64,000 nt of DNA from Mariprofundus aestuarium (GTDB taxonomy: Bacteria; Pseudomonadota; Zetaproteobacteria; Mariprofundales; Mariprofundaceae), in the NCBI RefSeq assembly GCF_002795805.1, contig NZ_CP018799.1, forward strand, positions 1,047,001 to 1,111,000, written 5' to 3'. The notes under the pieces were generated by a model, which was not told the origin of the DNA, did no database searches, and worked only from the letters and a program-made list of their open reading frames with translations. Position numbers and translations under genes: made by a program. Of the stretch, positions 36,189 to 45,986 are shown one piece after another. The stretch's first letter is position 1; every line of letters begins with the position of its first letter.

Positions 36189-37067
36189 TTGGAAGAGATC
36201 AACAGAAGGGTCCTCGTTATCGATGATATGCAGGATATCCATGCCGACTATCTACGAGTTCTGGTTGAAACGACTGAATCATCAGCCGTAGATGCTCTTG
36301 CCTCTGATATTCTCGATGGCGGTTATGAAGGGGCCGTCTCCAAGGCAGGTTTTGATGTGGATTGTGCCTCTCAGGGCCAGAAGGGGGTGGAACTTGTCGA
36401 GAAAGCGCTGGCAGAGGGGCGCCCCTATGCCGTCGCTTTTGTTGATGTGCGTATGCCACCGGGCTGGAATGGCATAGAGACGATAAGGCATATCTGGCAG
36501 GTCGATCCCGATATCCAGATAACCATTGTGACCGCCTATTCCGATTACAGTTGGGGGGATATCACCCGGGACCTGGGCGATACAGATCAGCTGCAGTTAT
36601 TGAAGAAGCCATTCGAGAGCATCGAGCTGCTCTCCATTGCCACTTCCCTGTCGCGCAAATGGGATCTGATGCACAGAATGAAGTTGATTGAGCAGGAATT
36701 TACCATTATGGATGGGCATGGTGAGATGATCTTGCTGCTGGATGGTAAAGGGAGTGATCGTGCTGTAGGAGAAGGGGTGTTAGAGAGCCTTGGTTACAAG
36801 GTGTTGGCTGCATCAGATGAGCAGGAAGCGGTGGCGCTGTTTAATGCGAACAGGGACCTTGTTGATCTTGCCCTGATAGACTTGAACAGTGGCGGTGATG
36901 CTGTGAAACGCCTGCAGGAGTTGGCCCCTGAGCTGAAAGTGATCCTTTGCGACCATGATCCGGGCAATCATCTGGGCTATGCGAAACGGGCAGAGGAGAG
37001 CATCATTGTGAAACCGTTCAGAATGAATATCTTGAGCCAGAGGTTGCGCCATGAGTTGGAGACCTGA
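36189..37067 (+). CDS. double-REC response regulator, second REC degenerate
   Basis: 292-aa protein of two receiver domains and no output domain. REC1 (about residues 5-160) is complete: VIDDM, phospho-acceptor D86 in [18 protein letters not shown] and LKKPF. It carries the 30-residue loop insertion also seen in the next protein. REC2 (about 175-290) keeps LALIDL and IVKPF but has lost the acidic pair at its start (ILLLDG), so it is probably not phosphorylated. TTG 36189 with GGAG 7 nt upstream was chosen. ATG 36171, overlapping the kinase end, is the alternative. It could act as a phosphate sink or relay between the two kinases. Confidence 0.87.
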   Translation: MEEINRRVLVIDDMQDIHADYLRVLVETTESSAVDALASDILDGGYEGAVSKAGFDVDCASQGQKGVELVEKALAEGRPYAVAFVDVRMPPGWNGIETIRHIWQVDPDIQITIVTAYSDYSWGDITRDLGDTDQLQLLKKPFESIELLSIATSLSRKWDLMHRMKLIEQEFTIMDGHGEMILLLDGKGSDRAVGEGVLESLGYKVLAASDEQEAVALFNANRDLVDLALIDLNSGGDAVKRLQELAPELKVILCDHDPGNHLGYAKRAEESIIVKPFRMNILSQRLRHELET

Positions 37068-37070
37068 GAG

Positions 37071-39854
37071 ATGGATGCGATGAACCGGAGGGTTCTTGTC
37101 ATTGATGATATGCCCGAATTGCATGCCGATTATAGGCGTGTTCTGGCCCCGTCTTCCGAATCTTCTGCATCCGACTCGCTGGCTGCAGATATTCTCGGTA
37201 ATTACGCGCCGCCCGAGGCAGTAAAACGTCCGAACTTTATCGTTGATTGCGTCAGCCAGGGTGAAGAGGGACTGGATATGGTGGAGAGGGCGCTGGCCGA
37301 GGGTAGCCCCTATGCCGCAGCCTTTGTCGATGTGCGCATGCCACCGGGGTGGGATGGCATCGAAACGATTAGGCGCATCTGGCAGGTAGATCCCGATATT
37401 CAGGTCACTATTGTTACCGCCTACTCCGACTACAGTTGGGAGCATATGCAGAAGGAGCTGGGTGCCACAGACCAACTGCTGGTATTGAAGAAACCGTTCG
37501 AGAGCATTGAGGTTCAGCAGATCGCCGCAGCACTGACCCACAAATGGAATCTGATGCGCAGGGTAAAAGAGCAGCAGCATGAGTTGCAGGAAAAGAATCT
37601 TGCACTAAGAGCGGAACACGACTTTTCGGTTGGCCTGCTCAATGCCGCCCAGACGATTGTGCTGCTGTTGAACAGGGATGGAACCATTGAATATATCAAC
37701 CCATTCATGGAGGCGTTGAGCGGTTATACGCTGGATGAGGTGAAGGGAAAGGACTGGTTTGACACCTTTCTGCCGAAAGCGGATCACAATGAGATTCGCA
37801 AACTTTTTTCTGAGGCAATAGAAGACATACAGACGCATGGCAATATTAATCCGATTGTTGCCAGTGATGGCCATGAGATTCTCATTGAGTGGTATGATAA
37901 AACGCATCGAAATGAAAAGGGGGAAGTCATAGGCCTGCTCTCCATCGGTTACGATGTCACCGAGCGCAAACTGGCTGAAGCTGAACTGTTGCAGAGTAAA
38001 GAGCGATTCAGGCAGGTGGTTGAACAGGCTTCCGATGGGATTTTCATGGCGGACATCAACGGGCAGTATGTAGATGTGAATAGTGCCGGTTGTCAGATGC
38101 TCGGTTTTGAGCGCAGCGAAATCATTGGTAAAACCATTGTTGATCTGATTCCTCCAGAAGATGTGCATCGCCTTCTGGAATCAAAAGAAGAGATGATTGA
38201 GGGCGCTGCTCATACCTCTGAATGGAGACTGAAAAGAAAAGATGGCACATTCGTTCCGGTTGAGGTGAGTGCCAACATCCTTCCAGATGGCCAGTGGCAG
38301 GGGTTTGTCAGAGACATCAGAGAACGAAAGAGAGCCGAGGCAAGGATTCGTAAACTGTCACAGGCGGTAGAACAGTCAGGTGAGGCGGTGGCGATTACTG
38401 ATCTTGAGGGCACCATCGAATATATCAATCCGGCCTTTACTGCGCTTACTGGATACAGTGAAGAGGAGGCAATCGGGCAGAACCATCGCCTTCTCAAGAG
38501 TGGTGACCAGCATGGCGATGCCTACCGGAAGATGTGGGAGGTGATTTCGACAGGCCGGGTGTGGCAAGGCAAGGTGATTAACAGGGCGAAGTCGGGTGAT
38601 CTCTATCCTGCGATGCTCACCATATCGCCGATCAGGGGTGAGGATGACAACATCACCAATTACATCGGTATCCAGCAGGGGCTGAAGGAGTACGAGGAGT
38701 TGGAAGAGCAGTTCCACCAGGCCCAGAAAATGGAGGCGATCGGAACACTTGTCGGCGGCATTGCCCACGATTTCAATAACACGCTGGCGGGTATCACCGG
38801 CAACCTCTATCTCGCTAGGAGAAAGGCTGCTGAGATGCCGGAGGTGATCAGGCACATTGATAGTGTCGAGAAACTATCATTCAGTGCTGCAGCGACGATT
38901 CAGAAGCTGCTCGCCTTCTCCCGCAAGGGGATCGTCCAGATGCAAACCCTATCGATCTCATCCTTCCTCAAGGAGGCAGTCAAACTGCTGAGGGTTTCCC
39001 TGCCGGAGAACATTGCATTCAAGCTGGATGTAAAAGAGGTGGGTATGCTGGTTCGCGGCGATATCAATCAGCTGCAGCAGGCACTGATGAACTTGATCAA
39101 CAACGCCCTCGATGCGGTTGAAGCAGTGGAGTCACCGATCATTGAAATGGTGCTGGAGAGATTCCATGCCGATGACTCTTTCCTACAGCATCACAAGGCT
39201 GTCGAGGGTGAATATTTCGCTCTGATCCGGGTCAGGGATAACGGCAAGGGGATCAGCGAAGAGCATCTTGATCATATCTTCGAGCCTTTCTTTACCACCA
39301 AGGATGTAGATAAGGGAACCGGCCTTGGCCTCTCGATGGTCTATGGCACAATTACCAGCCATGGCGGTGTGATCGATGTCGAATCAGAGGTCGGTTCCGG
39401 AACAGAACTCTCGATTTATCTGCCACTTGTGACTGCTGAAGAGGATGCCGCTCTCCCTGCTGCAACGGATGAGGTGGTGATGGGGCAGGGCGAAACGATC
39501 CTGCTGGTCGATGATAACGGGAGCGTGTTGGAGATCGGCAGGGATATTCTCGAGGGGCTGAATTATCACGTGATTACAGCCGAGGATGGGCAGCTTGCAG
39601 TGGCAAAATACCAGAGCCGTTTTCAGGAGATTGATCTGGTGATTCTTGATGTTGTGATGCCGCATCTTGGAGGCCCCGAGGCGCTACGGCTGATCAGGGA
39701 GATCAATCCTGATGCTAAAGCGATCTACGCTACCGGTTATGACAAGTTGAGTGCGCTTGGTAAAGAGAGGGCTGAGATTGATGAGCCAGTGATCTCCAAG
39801 CCTTATGCAGTGAGTGATATGAGTCAGGTCATACGTCAGGTGCTGGAGGGTTAA
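37071..39854 (+). CDS. REC-PAS-PAS-PAS-kinase-REC hybrid sensor
   Basis: 927-aa soluble hybrid kinase. The N-terminal REC (D87) is a close paralogue of REC1 in the preceding protein, sharing the [10 protein letters not shown] start and the DVRMPPGW(N/D)GIETIR block. Three PAS domains (about 190-305, 315-425, 435-545) precede the kinase core with H566 in [12 protein letters not shown]-box [11 protein letters not shown] and [10 protein letters not shown]-like G2 ([10 protein letters not shown]). A C-terminal REC has D860 in ILDVVMP. The input REC lets the upstream kinase gate this one. It starts 4 nt after the previous stop. Confidence 0.94.
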   Translation: MDAMNRRVLVIDDMPELHADYRRVLAPSSESSASDSLAADILGNYAPPEAVKRPNFIVDCVSQGEEGLDMVERALAEGSPYAAAFVDVRMPPGWDGIETIRRIWQVDPDIQVTIVTAYSDYSWEHMQKELGATDQLLVLKKPFESIEVQQIAAALTHKWNLMRRVKEQQHELQEKNLALRAEHDFSVGLLNAAQTIVLLLNRDGTIEYINPFMEALSGYTLDEVKGKDWFDTFLPKADHNEIRKLFSEAIEDIQTHGNINPIVASDGHEILIEWYDKTHRNEKGEVIGLLSIGYDVTERKLAEAELLQSKERFRQVVEQASDGIFMADINGQYVDVNSAGCQMLGFERSEIIGKTIVDLIPPEDVHRLLESKEEMIEGAAHTSEWRLKRKDGTFVPVEVSANILPDGQWQGFVRDIRERKRAEARIRKLSQAVEQSGEAVAITDLEGTIEYINPAFTALTGYSEEEAIGQNHRLLKSGDQHGDAYRKMWEVISTGRVWQGKVINRAKSGDLYPAMLTISPIRGEDDNITNYIGIQQGLKEYEELEEQFHQAQKMEAIGTLVGGIAHDFNNTLAGITGNLYLARRKAAEMPEVIRHIDSVEKLSFSAAATIQKLLAFSRKGIVQMQTLSISSFLKEAVKLLRVSLPENIAFKLDVKEVGMLVRGDINQLQQALMNLINNALDAVEAVESPIIEMVLERFHADDSFLQHHKAVEGEYFALIRVRDNGKGISEEHLDHIFEPFFTTKDVDKGTGLGLSMVYGTITSHGGVIDVESEVGSGTELSIYLPLVTAEEDAALPAATDEVVMGQGETILLVDDNGSVLEIGRDILEGLNYHVITAEDGQLAVAKYQSRFQEIDLVILDVVMPHLGGPEALRLIREINPDAKAIYATGYDKLSALGKERAEIDEPVISKPYAVSDMSQVIRQVLEG

Positions 39855-39904
39855 AGCCCGAAGGCAGGAATAGTTTGCTACAATAAGGGTAAATGGAGAG
39901 CGCT

Positions 39905-41233
39905 ATGAATAAACTTTTTGTTACACTATTACTGCTGTTCACATTCGGGATTCTGCCTGCTTATGCCGCCGACTATAAGATGGTCAAACCGGAGAAGGTG
40001 GGGCTCTCCTCCGAGCGGCTGAAGAACATGGATCGCCTGATCGACCGTTATGTTGAGGAGAAGAAGATCGCAGGCGCGGTGGTGATGGTGGCGCGCAAGG
40101 GCAAGATAGCCTATTTCAAGGAGACGGGACTGGCCGATGTCGGCAAGCCGATGCAGAAGGATACGATCTTCCGCATCGTCTCGATGACCAAGCCGATCAC
40201 CAGTACGGCGATCATGATGCTCTATGAAGAGGGTAAGCTGCTGCTCTCCGACCCGGTAGCCAAATATATCCCCGAGTTCCGCAACCAGAAGGTGCTGGTG
40301 CCCAACCCTCCAGGTTCCGACTTCCCCTATCACCTGGTGCCAGTGAAACGTGAGGTGCAAGTCCGCGACCTGCTGGCTCACACCTCCGGCATCCTCTACC
40401 TCTTCCTCAACGATGTTTACCCCAACCCGACCCGCACCATGGTTACCGACCTCTACAAGGAGGCAGGCATCACCGATGGCTTCTGCAGGCCGGATGAAAC
40501 GATCGGTGATATGGTTAAAAGGCTGGCGAAACTGCCGCTCTACGCCCATCCAGGTGAGGTATGGGACTATGGCCTGAACAGTGACATCCTCGGTTATCTG
40601 GTTGAGGTGGTTTCGGGCATGAAGTTCGATCAGTTTGTCGAGCAGCGAATCTTCAAACCGTTGAAGATGAACGACAGCCACTTCTATATCCCCGAGGAAA
40701 AACTGCCGAGGCTTGCTGCAGTCTGGAAGAGTGACTGGAAAGGTTCACTTGTGCGCGCTGATGATAAGCCGATCATCTCAGGTGATCTCTGCCTGAATCC
40801 TGCTGATGCCGAAGCGCTCTCCGGCAAATATCTGGCCGGTGGTGCGAATGTGCTCTCCACGGTTTACGATTACTTCCGCTTTGCCCAGATGTATCTTAAC
40901 GGTGGTGAACTCGATGGTGTTCGGCTCTTAAGTCGCAAGACGGTCGAGCTGATGACGGCAACGAATCATATTGGTGAACACGACGCGGAGTTTCTGCACA
41001 GTAAAGGGTGGAAGTTCGGCTTGGGCTTTGCCATCCAGGCCGATCGTGAGCATCCTGTGGACAGTGGTGATGTCGGTACCTACGAGTGGGCCGGTATCTA
41101 CTCCACTCGTTTCAGTGTTGATCCGAAAGAGGAGAAGATTACCATCTTCATGAGCCAGACCAATCCTTTCGGTCATCACTTTGAACTTTGGGACAAGGTG
41201 CTGGTGCAGTCTGCATCGGCAGTAGGAGATTGA
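39905..41233 (+). CDS. periplasmic serine hydrolase (beta-lactamase/AmpC fold)
   Basis: 442-aa secreted protein with signal peptide (MNKLFVTLLLLFTFGILPAYA). The SxxK motif is SMTK in FRIVSMTKPIT, and a YxN motif is YGLN in VWDYGLNSDILGYL. The fold is that of class C beta-lactamases, penicillin-binding-like esterases and D-aminopeptidases. ATG 39905 has GGAGAG 4 nt upstream. ATG 39893 is a poorer alternative. It stands between cytoplasmic kinases and periplasmic binding proteins and starts 50 nt after the kinase stop. An esterase or amidase that generates a ligand is possible. Drug resistance is not implied. Confidence 0.88.
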   Translation: MNKLFVTLLLLFTFGILPAYAADYKMVKPEKVGLSSERLKNMDRLIDRYVEEKKIAGAVVMVARKGKIAYFKETGLADVGKPMQKDTIFRIVSMTKPITSTAIMMLYEEGKLLLSDPVAKYIPEFRNQKVLVPNPPGSDFPYHLVPVKREVQVRDLLAHTSGILYLFLNDVYPNPTRTMVTDLYKEAGITDGFCRPDETIGDMVKRLAKLPLYAHPGEVWDYGLNSDILGYLVEVVSGMKFDQFVEQRIFKPLKMNDSHFYIPEEKLPRLAAVWKSDWKGSLVRADDKPIISGDLCLNPADAEALSGKYLAGGANVLSTVYDYFRFAQMYLNGGELDGVRLLSRKTVELMTATNHIGEHDAEFLHSKGWKFGLGFAIQADREHPVDSGDVGTYEWAGIYSTRFSVDPKEEKITIFMSQTNPFGHHFELWDKVLVQSASAVGD

Positions 41234-41234
41234 T

Positions 41235-42092
41235 ATGAAACAGAGCATTTCAAAAACCGGAATTGTTACACTCTCCCTGCTGTTTCTGGGTTCTCTGCTG
41301 TTTGCAACAACGGCATCGGCAACCGGCCCAAGGGTAACCAAGGCACTCTTTGCAATTGATAAGGATCAGGTTCATGCCCTCGAATTTCCACCATTTCTCT
41401 CCACAGAAGTGGCCGATGGCGGCCTATTCTCCGAGATTGTGAACAGTGCTTTAGAGCAGGCGGGTGTTGATGCCGTGATTACCACCCATCCGGTGCAGCG
41501 CATGGTGAAATACTACCTGCTGCAGGAGAATGCACTGGCGGTGATGGGGCGTCACCTGAACTTCAGCAGTGAGGCCAGGAAAAGTCTTATCCTCATCCCT
41601 GTTGCGGTAATGACTGAGAATTTCTACTACTATAAACCGGCATACCCGAACGGGCTGGAGTGGAGTGGTAACCTGACTTCGCTGCAAGGCAAAACCTATG
41701 GCGCCCACAAGGGCGAGGATGTTGCCGCCTTCAAGGCTGCCGGCATTGCAGTGAAAGAGGGCAGGACGATCGCGCTACTGAAGATGATTGCGAAAGGGGA
41801 GGCCGATTTTGCAGCTATTCCCGCCCTGACGACCAGCTGGCTGCTTGATAAATACATGGCTTCCGAGAAGGGTGATTTCGCGGCCATGCAGAGGCCTGCC
41901 GGCACGGATGTCATGTATGTTGTTTTCAACGGTAAACATCCGCAGGGCGCTGATGATGCAGCCAAATTCAGAAAGGCCCTGACGGCTATGGTGAATGATG
42001 GTTCCTATGCAGCAATCATGAAGAAACACATTGGCAATGGCGAGATGTTGAAGCTCTACATGGGTAATCTGAAAGGCGAGCTGGCTAAATAG
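41235..42092 (+). CDS. orphan periplasmic solute-binding protein (SBP_bac_3)
   Basis: 285-aa exported protein, signal peptide about residues 1-29 (ATTASA-T). Its fold is family 3 solute-binding: MGRHLNFSSEARKSL, YYYKPAYPNGLEW, LQGKTYGAHKG and the MIAKGEADFAAIP hinge. No ABC permease or ATPase is adjacent. The ATG is 1 nt after the hydrolase stop. A paralogue follows, then a membrane kinase with a periplasmic domain, so this protein may present a ligand to a sensor rather than to a transporter. Confidence 0.85.
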   Translation: MKQSISKTGIVTLSLLFLGSLLFATTASATGPRVTKALFAIDKDQVHALEFPPFLSTEVADGGLFSEIVNSALEQAGVDAVITTHPVQRMVKYYLLQENALAVMGRHLNFSSEARKSLILIPVAVMTENFYYYKPAYPNGLEWSGNLTSLQGKTYGAHKGEDVAAFKAAGIAVKEGRTIALLKMIAKGEADFAAIPALTTSWLLDKYMASEKGDFAAMQRPAGTDVMYVVFNGKHPQGADDAAKFRKALTAMVNDGSYAAIMKKHIGNGEMLKLYMGNLKGELAK

Positions 42093-42107
42093 AACCAGGA
42101 GAGGTTG

Positions 42108-42935
42108 ATGGTGATGTTCTACCGGGTGATGACAGGCATTCTGCTGCTCCTGACAACAGGGGTGTCGGTAGCCCTTGCCGATGATACCGGACTGTCTGTC
42201 AGCCTTGATGCCAACGAAAGCCCGCCATACTGGTCCCAGACGATGGTAAAAGACGGCATGTGCGGTGAGATTTTGCATGCAGCCTCTGAAGCGGCCGGTC
42301 TGGTTTCGCATGTCCAGTACAAGCCACTGACGCGTATGATAGAGGATGATACAAACAACGATCTTGGTAATCCCGAGTTCTACATGGGCAATCAGGATTT
42401 TGCCGCTGTAATCCCGGTCTGCGTCTACCATGTGGGACTCTTCTATTATCAACCGAACCATAAGAATAAGCTCGCTTTCACCAGCATCGAGGATCTGAAG
42501 GGGTACAAGGTCGGAATCCTGAAAGGGACACTGGTGGATCAATCCTACTTTGAAAGAGCGGGTGTAAAATTTGAGGAGAGTTATTCTCAGGCATCACTGT
42601 TCAAAAAGCTGCAGAAGGGACGCATTGATCTGGTAATCGAGATCGACCTGGTTGGCATGAAGATTATCAACCGGCTTTTCCCTGATAGTCATAATGACTT
42701 TGTTGAATCCATCATCCCCGGTTCAGATATGCCTATCGCCATACTGATATCTTCCGGCTATCCCGATGCGAAACGGATCGGAAGCCTCTATAGAAAAGGT
42801 ATGAAGAAGATCAAAGCCAGCGGCTTATATGTGCAGATTCTTGAGTCCTACTATGGTGCAGGGCAGGTTCCGGATGAATTGATGAGCGATCTTGAGCGGC
42901 ATGAGGCTGTTTACAACTATGATGAACAGGAGTGA
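42108..42935 (+). CDS. second orphan periplasmic binding protein
   Basis: 275-aa family-3-type solute-binding protein, paralogous in layout to the preceding one (PPYWSQTM near the N-terminus, FYYQPNHKNK, LKGYKVGILKGTL, LQKGRIDLVIE). The signal peptide ends near VALA-D. ATG 42108 follows CAGGAGAGG. The TGA stop overlaps the region of the next kinase start, so translation is coupled to a transmembrane hybrid kinase. Confidence 0.85.
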   Translation: MVMFYRVMTGILLLLTTGVSVALADDTGLSVSLDANESPPYWSQTMVKDGMCGEILHAASEAAGLVSHVQYKPLTRMIEDDTNNDLGNPEFYMGNQDFAAVIPVCVYHVGLFYYQPNHKNKLAFTSIEDLKGYKVGILKGTLVDQSYFERAGVKFEESYSQASLFKKLQKGRIDLVIEIDLVGMKIINRLFPDSHNDFVESIIPGSDMPIAILISSGYPDAKRIGSLYRKGMKKIKASGLYVQILESYYGAGQVPDELMSDLERHEAVYNYDEQE

Positions 42936-42940
42936 TTGAG

Positions 42941-45940
42941 GTGCCGAGATTTTTCAACAGCATCAGGATTCGAATTACAGTGGCGCTGGTTTCCGTGGTG
43001 CTGGCTGGGGTTACCTCTTTTGAGTTTTACGAGTATAGCAGTGCAAAAAACGAGGCGATTGCTGAGTTGAATGTGGAGGCCGAAAAGAAGGTTTATCGCC
43101 TTTCTGAGAGCCTAGTGGTGCCCCTATGGGAAATTGATAATGTCTGGGCGATGAGGGTGATCAGCAATGAGATTACCGATAAGGCCATCTATGCCATTAT
43201 CGTGAATGCAGATGGTAACCTTTTTGTGGGTAAAAAACGGGATGAGAACTGGTATCCGATCAGCGCCATGGACGATATCAAAGGCGATTATATCAGCGTA
43301 GAGCGTGAGATCAGACGCGAAGGCGAAGAGATCGGTAACGTAAAAATCTATATGACCAAAAAGTTTCTTCTGGATGAGCTGCAGGAGGCTGCACTGGTCG
43401 AATTTTCCATTGCACTGCTTCTGGGGCTTGCGGGGCTTCTGGTTCTATCTGTGATGCTCAACCAGATGGTGATTGGGCCTATACAGCAGATGCTCAAATC
43501 CACCGAGGCCATTGCTTCCGGCGACTACTCCGGCGAGATCAACGTGAGTCAGGATGATGAGATCGGCCAGCTTGGAAAGAGCATCAATGTTATGGAACAG
43601 AGCATCCGGATGCGTGAAGCCGAGCGCGATAGTGCGCTTGCCTCAGCCTCTGAGAGCGAGTCCAAGACTAGGGCCCTGATTGAAAATGTTCATACTGCGG
43701 TGCTGGTTCGTGACAGGAATACAAGGGTTACGACCTGTAATCCACTTGCTCAGGAGCTGTTCGGTCTGAGCGAAGATCAGATTCTGGGAAAATCCAACTT
43801 TGACCAAGGGTGGCAGTTTGTCGACGAGCAAGGTCTGCAAATGGACTCTGTCGATTATCCTGCCAGCAGGGTTCTGCGCACGGGTAAACCGGTGCGCAAC
43901 GCCACCTTAGGGATCAAGGGCTCGAATGGGCAGCCGCTGATCTGGGTGCTGGCCAATGCCGAACCTGTGTTTGATGAGAAGGACGAGATCAGTTCGGTGA
44001 TTGTCTCCTTTGCCGATATCTCCCCGTTGAAAGTGGCCGAAGAGGCTTTGAAGGAGGGTGAGAGGCGCTTCAAAAAGCTGGTGCAGCTGTTGCCGGTTCC
44101 GCTGGCCTACGTGACAAAAGAGGGCGTGTTTGAATTTTTCAATGATCGGTTTGTAGAGACCTTTGGCTACACGCATGAGGAGCTTCCGACAATTGAGCAG
44201 TGGTGGGAGCTTGCCTATCCCGATGCCGAGTATCGAAAGTGGGTGATGGCAACCTGGGAGGCAGCAAGCCAGAAAGCCAGTGAGAAGGATGAAGACATCC
44301 AGCCGATTGAATACAACGTGACCTGCAAGGGTGGTGAAGTCCGCACCATAGAAATCTCCGGCGTTTTCATTGGCGATCATCTGCTTGCAACGCTGCTTGA
44401 TTTGACTGAACGCAAGCAGTCTGAGGCAAAACTGCAGCGTTTCTCACAGGCACTGGAGCAGTCAGGCGAAGCGATCATGATTACCGATGCCGATGGCATC
44501 ATCGAACATATCAATCAGGCATTTACCAATATCACCGGCTATTCGGAAGAGGAGGCACTGGGGAAGAATCCGCGCATACTCAAGAGCGATCAACAGGATG
44601 CCCGCTTCTTTGAGAGGATGTGGAGTACTATCGAAGAGGGGCATGTCTGGCAGGGTAAGTTGGTTAACAGGAAAAAGAGTGGCGATCTCTACCCTGCGAT
44701 GCTGAGTATCTCACCGATCAAAAATACGGTGGGAGAGATTACCAACTTCGTTAGCGTGCAGCAGAACCTCGAACAGTTCGAGGCGCTTGAGGCCCAGTTC
44801 CATCAGGCACAGAAGATGGAAGCGATCGGTACGCTGGTCGGCGGCATTGCCCACGACTTTAACAATGCTCTGGCAGGCATCACCGGTAACCTCTACCTGG
44901 CCAAACGCAAGGTGGCCGATCTTCCGGACGTGGTGGCACGCCTGGAAAGTGTGGAGAAACTTTCATTCCGCGCAGCTGCAACGATTCAGCAGCTTCTTGC
45001 ATTCTCCCGTAAAGGTATCGTGAAGATGGCTCCGATTACGATCGCCGCATTCCTCAAGGAGGTGGTCAAGTTGCAGCAGGCCACCATCCCGGAAAATGTC
45101 ACGGTACTGCTTGAGATTGAAGAGAGCGGTATGTATGTGAAGGGCGATGTGAATCAACTGCAACAGGTGATGATGAATCTGATCAACAATGCCTACGATG
45201 CTGTGGCCGGTGTTGATGATCCATCCATCACCATCTCACTTCGCAAGTTTCTACCGGATGACCGTTTTCTTGAGGGAAATAGCGAACTGACAGCCGATGA
45301 GTACGTTGCTATCAAGGTGAAGGATAATGGCTGTGGCATCGAACAGGAGCATCTGGCGAAAATCTTCGAACCTTTCTTCACGACCAAAGATATAGGTAAG
45401 GGAAGCGGCCTGGGCCTCTCCATGGTCTACGGTACGGTGCATAGCCATGGCGGCACGGTGAATGTTGAATCTGAACCTGGTGTGGGTTCGGAATTCACTT
45501 TCTATCTACCTGTACTGGAGAGTGATGTGGCGTTTGAATTGGCCAGCGAAAGCGGCGAGATTGTCATGGGAAATTGTGAAACCATTCTGTTTGCTGATGA
45601 TAATGATACAGTACTGGAGACCGGCAGGGACGTGCTCGAAGGGCTTGGCTATAAGGTACTTGTGGCCACCGATGGCCAGGAGGCGATCGATGAATACAGG
45701 GCACATGAGCACGAGATAGCACTGGTGATCCTTGATGTGGTGATGCCGCGCAAAAGTGGCATCCAGGCATTGCAGGGGATTCGCGAGATCAATCCAGATG
45801 CCAGGGTGCTGTTTGCAACCGGTTACGACAAGCTCAGTGCATTGGCCGATAAAGAGGCAATCAGGGAAGAAGCGATAATCACCAAGCCGTTTGCCGTCAG
45901 TAAACTCAGTCAGATGGTTAAGAAACTACTGGAGAGCTGA
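42941..45940 (+). CDS. transmembrane HAMP-PAS hybrid histidine kinase
   Basis: 999-aa protein. TM1 (about residues 8-28), a periplasmic sensor of about 130 residues, TM2 (about 155-175) and HAMP (about 176-230) precede three PAS domains (about 240-365, 375-490, 495-610). The kinase core follows with H638 in [11 protein letters not shown] and [10 protein letters not shown], then a C-terminal REC with D932 in ILDVVMP. GTG 42941 has AGGAG 8 nt upstream. GTG 42932, overlapping the previous stop, is the alternative. Its last PAS and kinase core closely match the kinase at 37071, so the two are paralogues that may share partners. The co-encoded binding proteins are likely periplasmic partners. Confidence 0.94.
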   Translation: MPRFFNSIRIRITVALVSVVLAGVTSFEFYEYSSAKNEAIAELNVEAEKKVYRLSESLVVPLWEIDNVWAMRVISNEITDKAIYAIIVNADGNLFVGKKRDENWYPISAMDDIKGDYISVEREIRREGEEIGNVKIYMTKKFLLDELQEAALVEFSIALLLGLAGLLVLSVMLNQMVIGPIQQMLKSTEAIASGDYSGEINVSQDDEIGQLGKSINVMEQSIRMREAERDSALASASESESKTRALIENVHTAVLVRDRNTRVTTCNPLAQELFGLSEDQILGKSNFDQGWQFVDEQGLQMDSVDYPASRVLRTGKPVRNATLGIKGSNGQPLIWVLANAEPVFDEKDEISSVIVSFADISPLKVAEEALKEGERRFKKLVQLLPVPLAYVTKEGVFEFFNDRFVETFGYTHEELPTIEQWWELAYPDAEYRKWVMATWEAASQKASEKDEDIQPIEYNVTCKGGEVRTIEISGVFIGDHLLATLLDLTERKQSEAKLQRFSQALEQSGEAIMITDADGIIEHINQAFTNITGYSEEEALGKNPRILKSDQQDARFFERMWSTIEEGHVWQGKLVNRKKSGDLYPAMLSISPIKNTVGEITNFVSVQQNLEQFEALEAQFHQAQKMEAIGTLVGGIAHDFNNALAGITGNLYLAKRKVADLPDVVARLESVEKLSFRAAATIQQLLAFSRKGIVKMAPITIAAFLKEVVKLQQATIPENVTVLLEIEESGMYVKGDVNQLQQVMMNLINNAYDAVAGVDDPSITISLRKFLPDDRFLEGNSELTADEYVAIKVKDNGCGIEQEHLAKIFEPFFTTKDIGKGSGLGLSMVYGTVHSHGGTVNVESEPGVGSEFTFYLPVLESDVAFELASESGEIVMGNCETILFADDNDTVLETGRDVLEGLGYKVLVATDGQEAIDEYRAHEHEIALVILDVVMPRKSGIQALQGIREINPDARVLFATGYDKLSALADKEAIREEAIITKPFAVSKLSQMVKKLLES

Positions 45941-45986
45941 ATATCTTATGCATCTTGGACCAGATGTTTTCTGCCATTGAAATTTT

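Noticed and set aside
36813-37580. 255-aa minus-strand ORF
   Set aside because: Antisense to the two REC proteins; shadow frame.
39905-41233. True beta-lactamase resistance gene
   Set aside because: Fold and SxxK/YxN fit many esterases and peptidases; nothing shows drug hydrolysis.
39929-42542. Long minus-strand ORFs (250 and 255 aa)
   Set aside because: Antisense to the serine hydrolase and binding-protein genes, both with good signal peptides and motifs on the plus strand.
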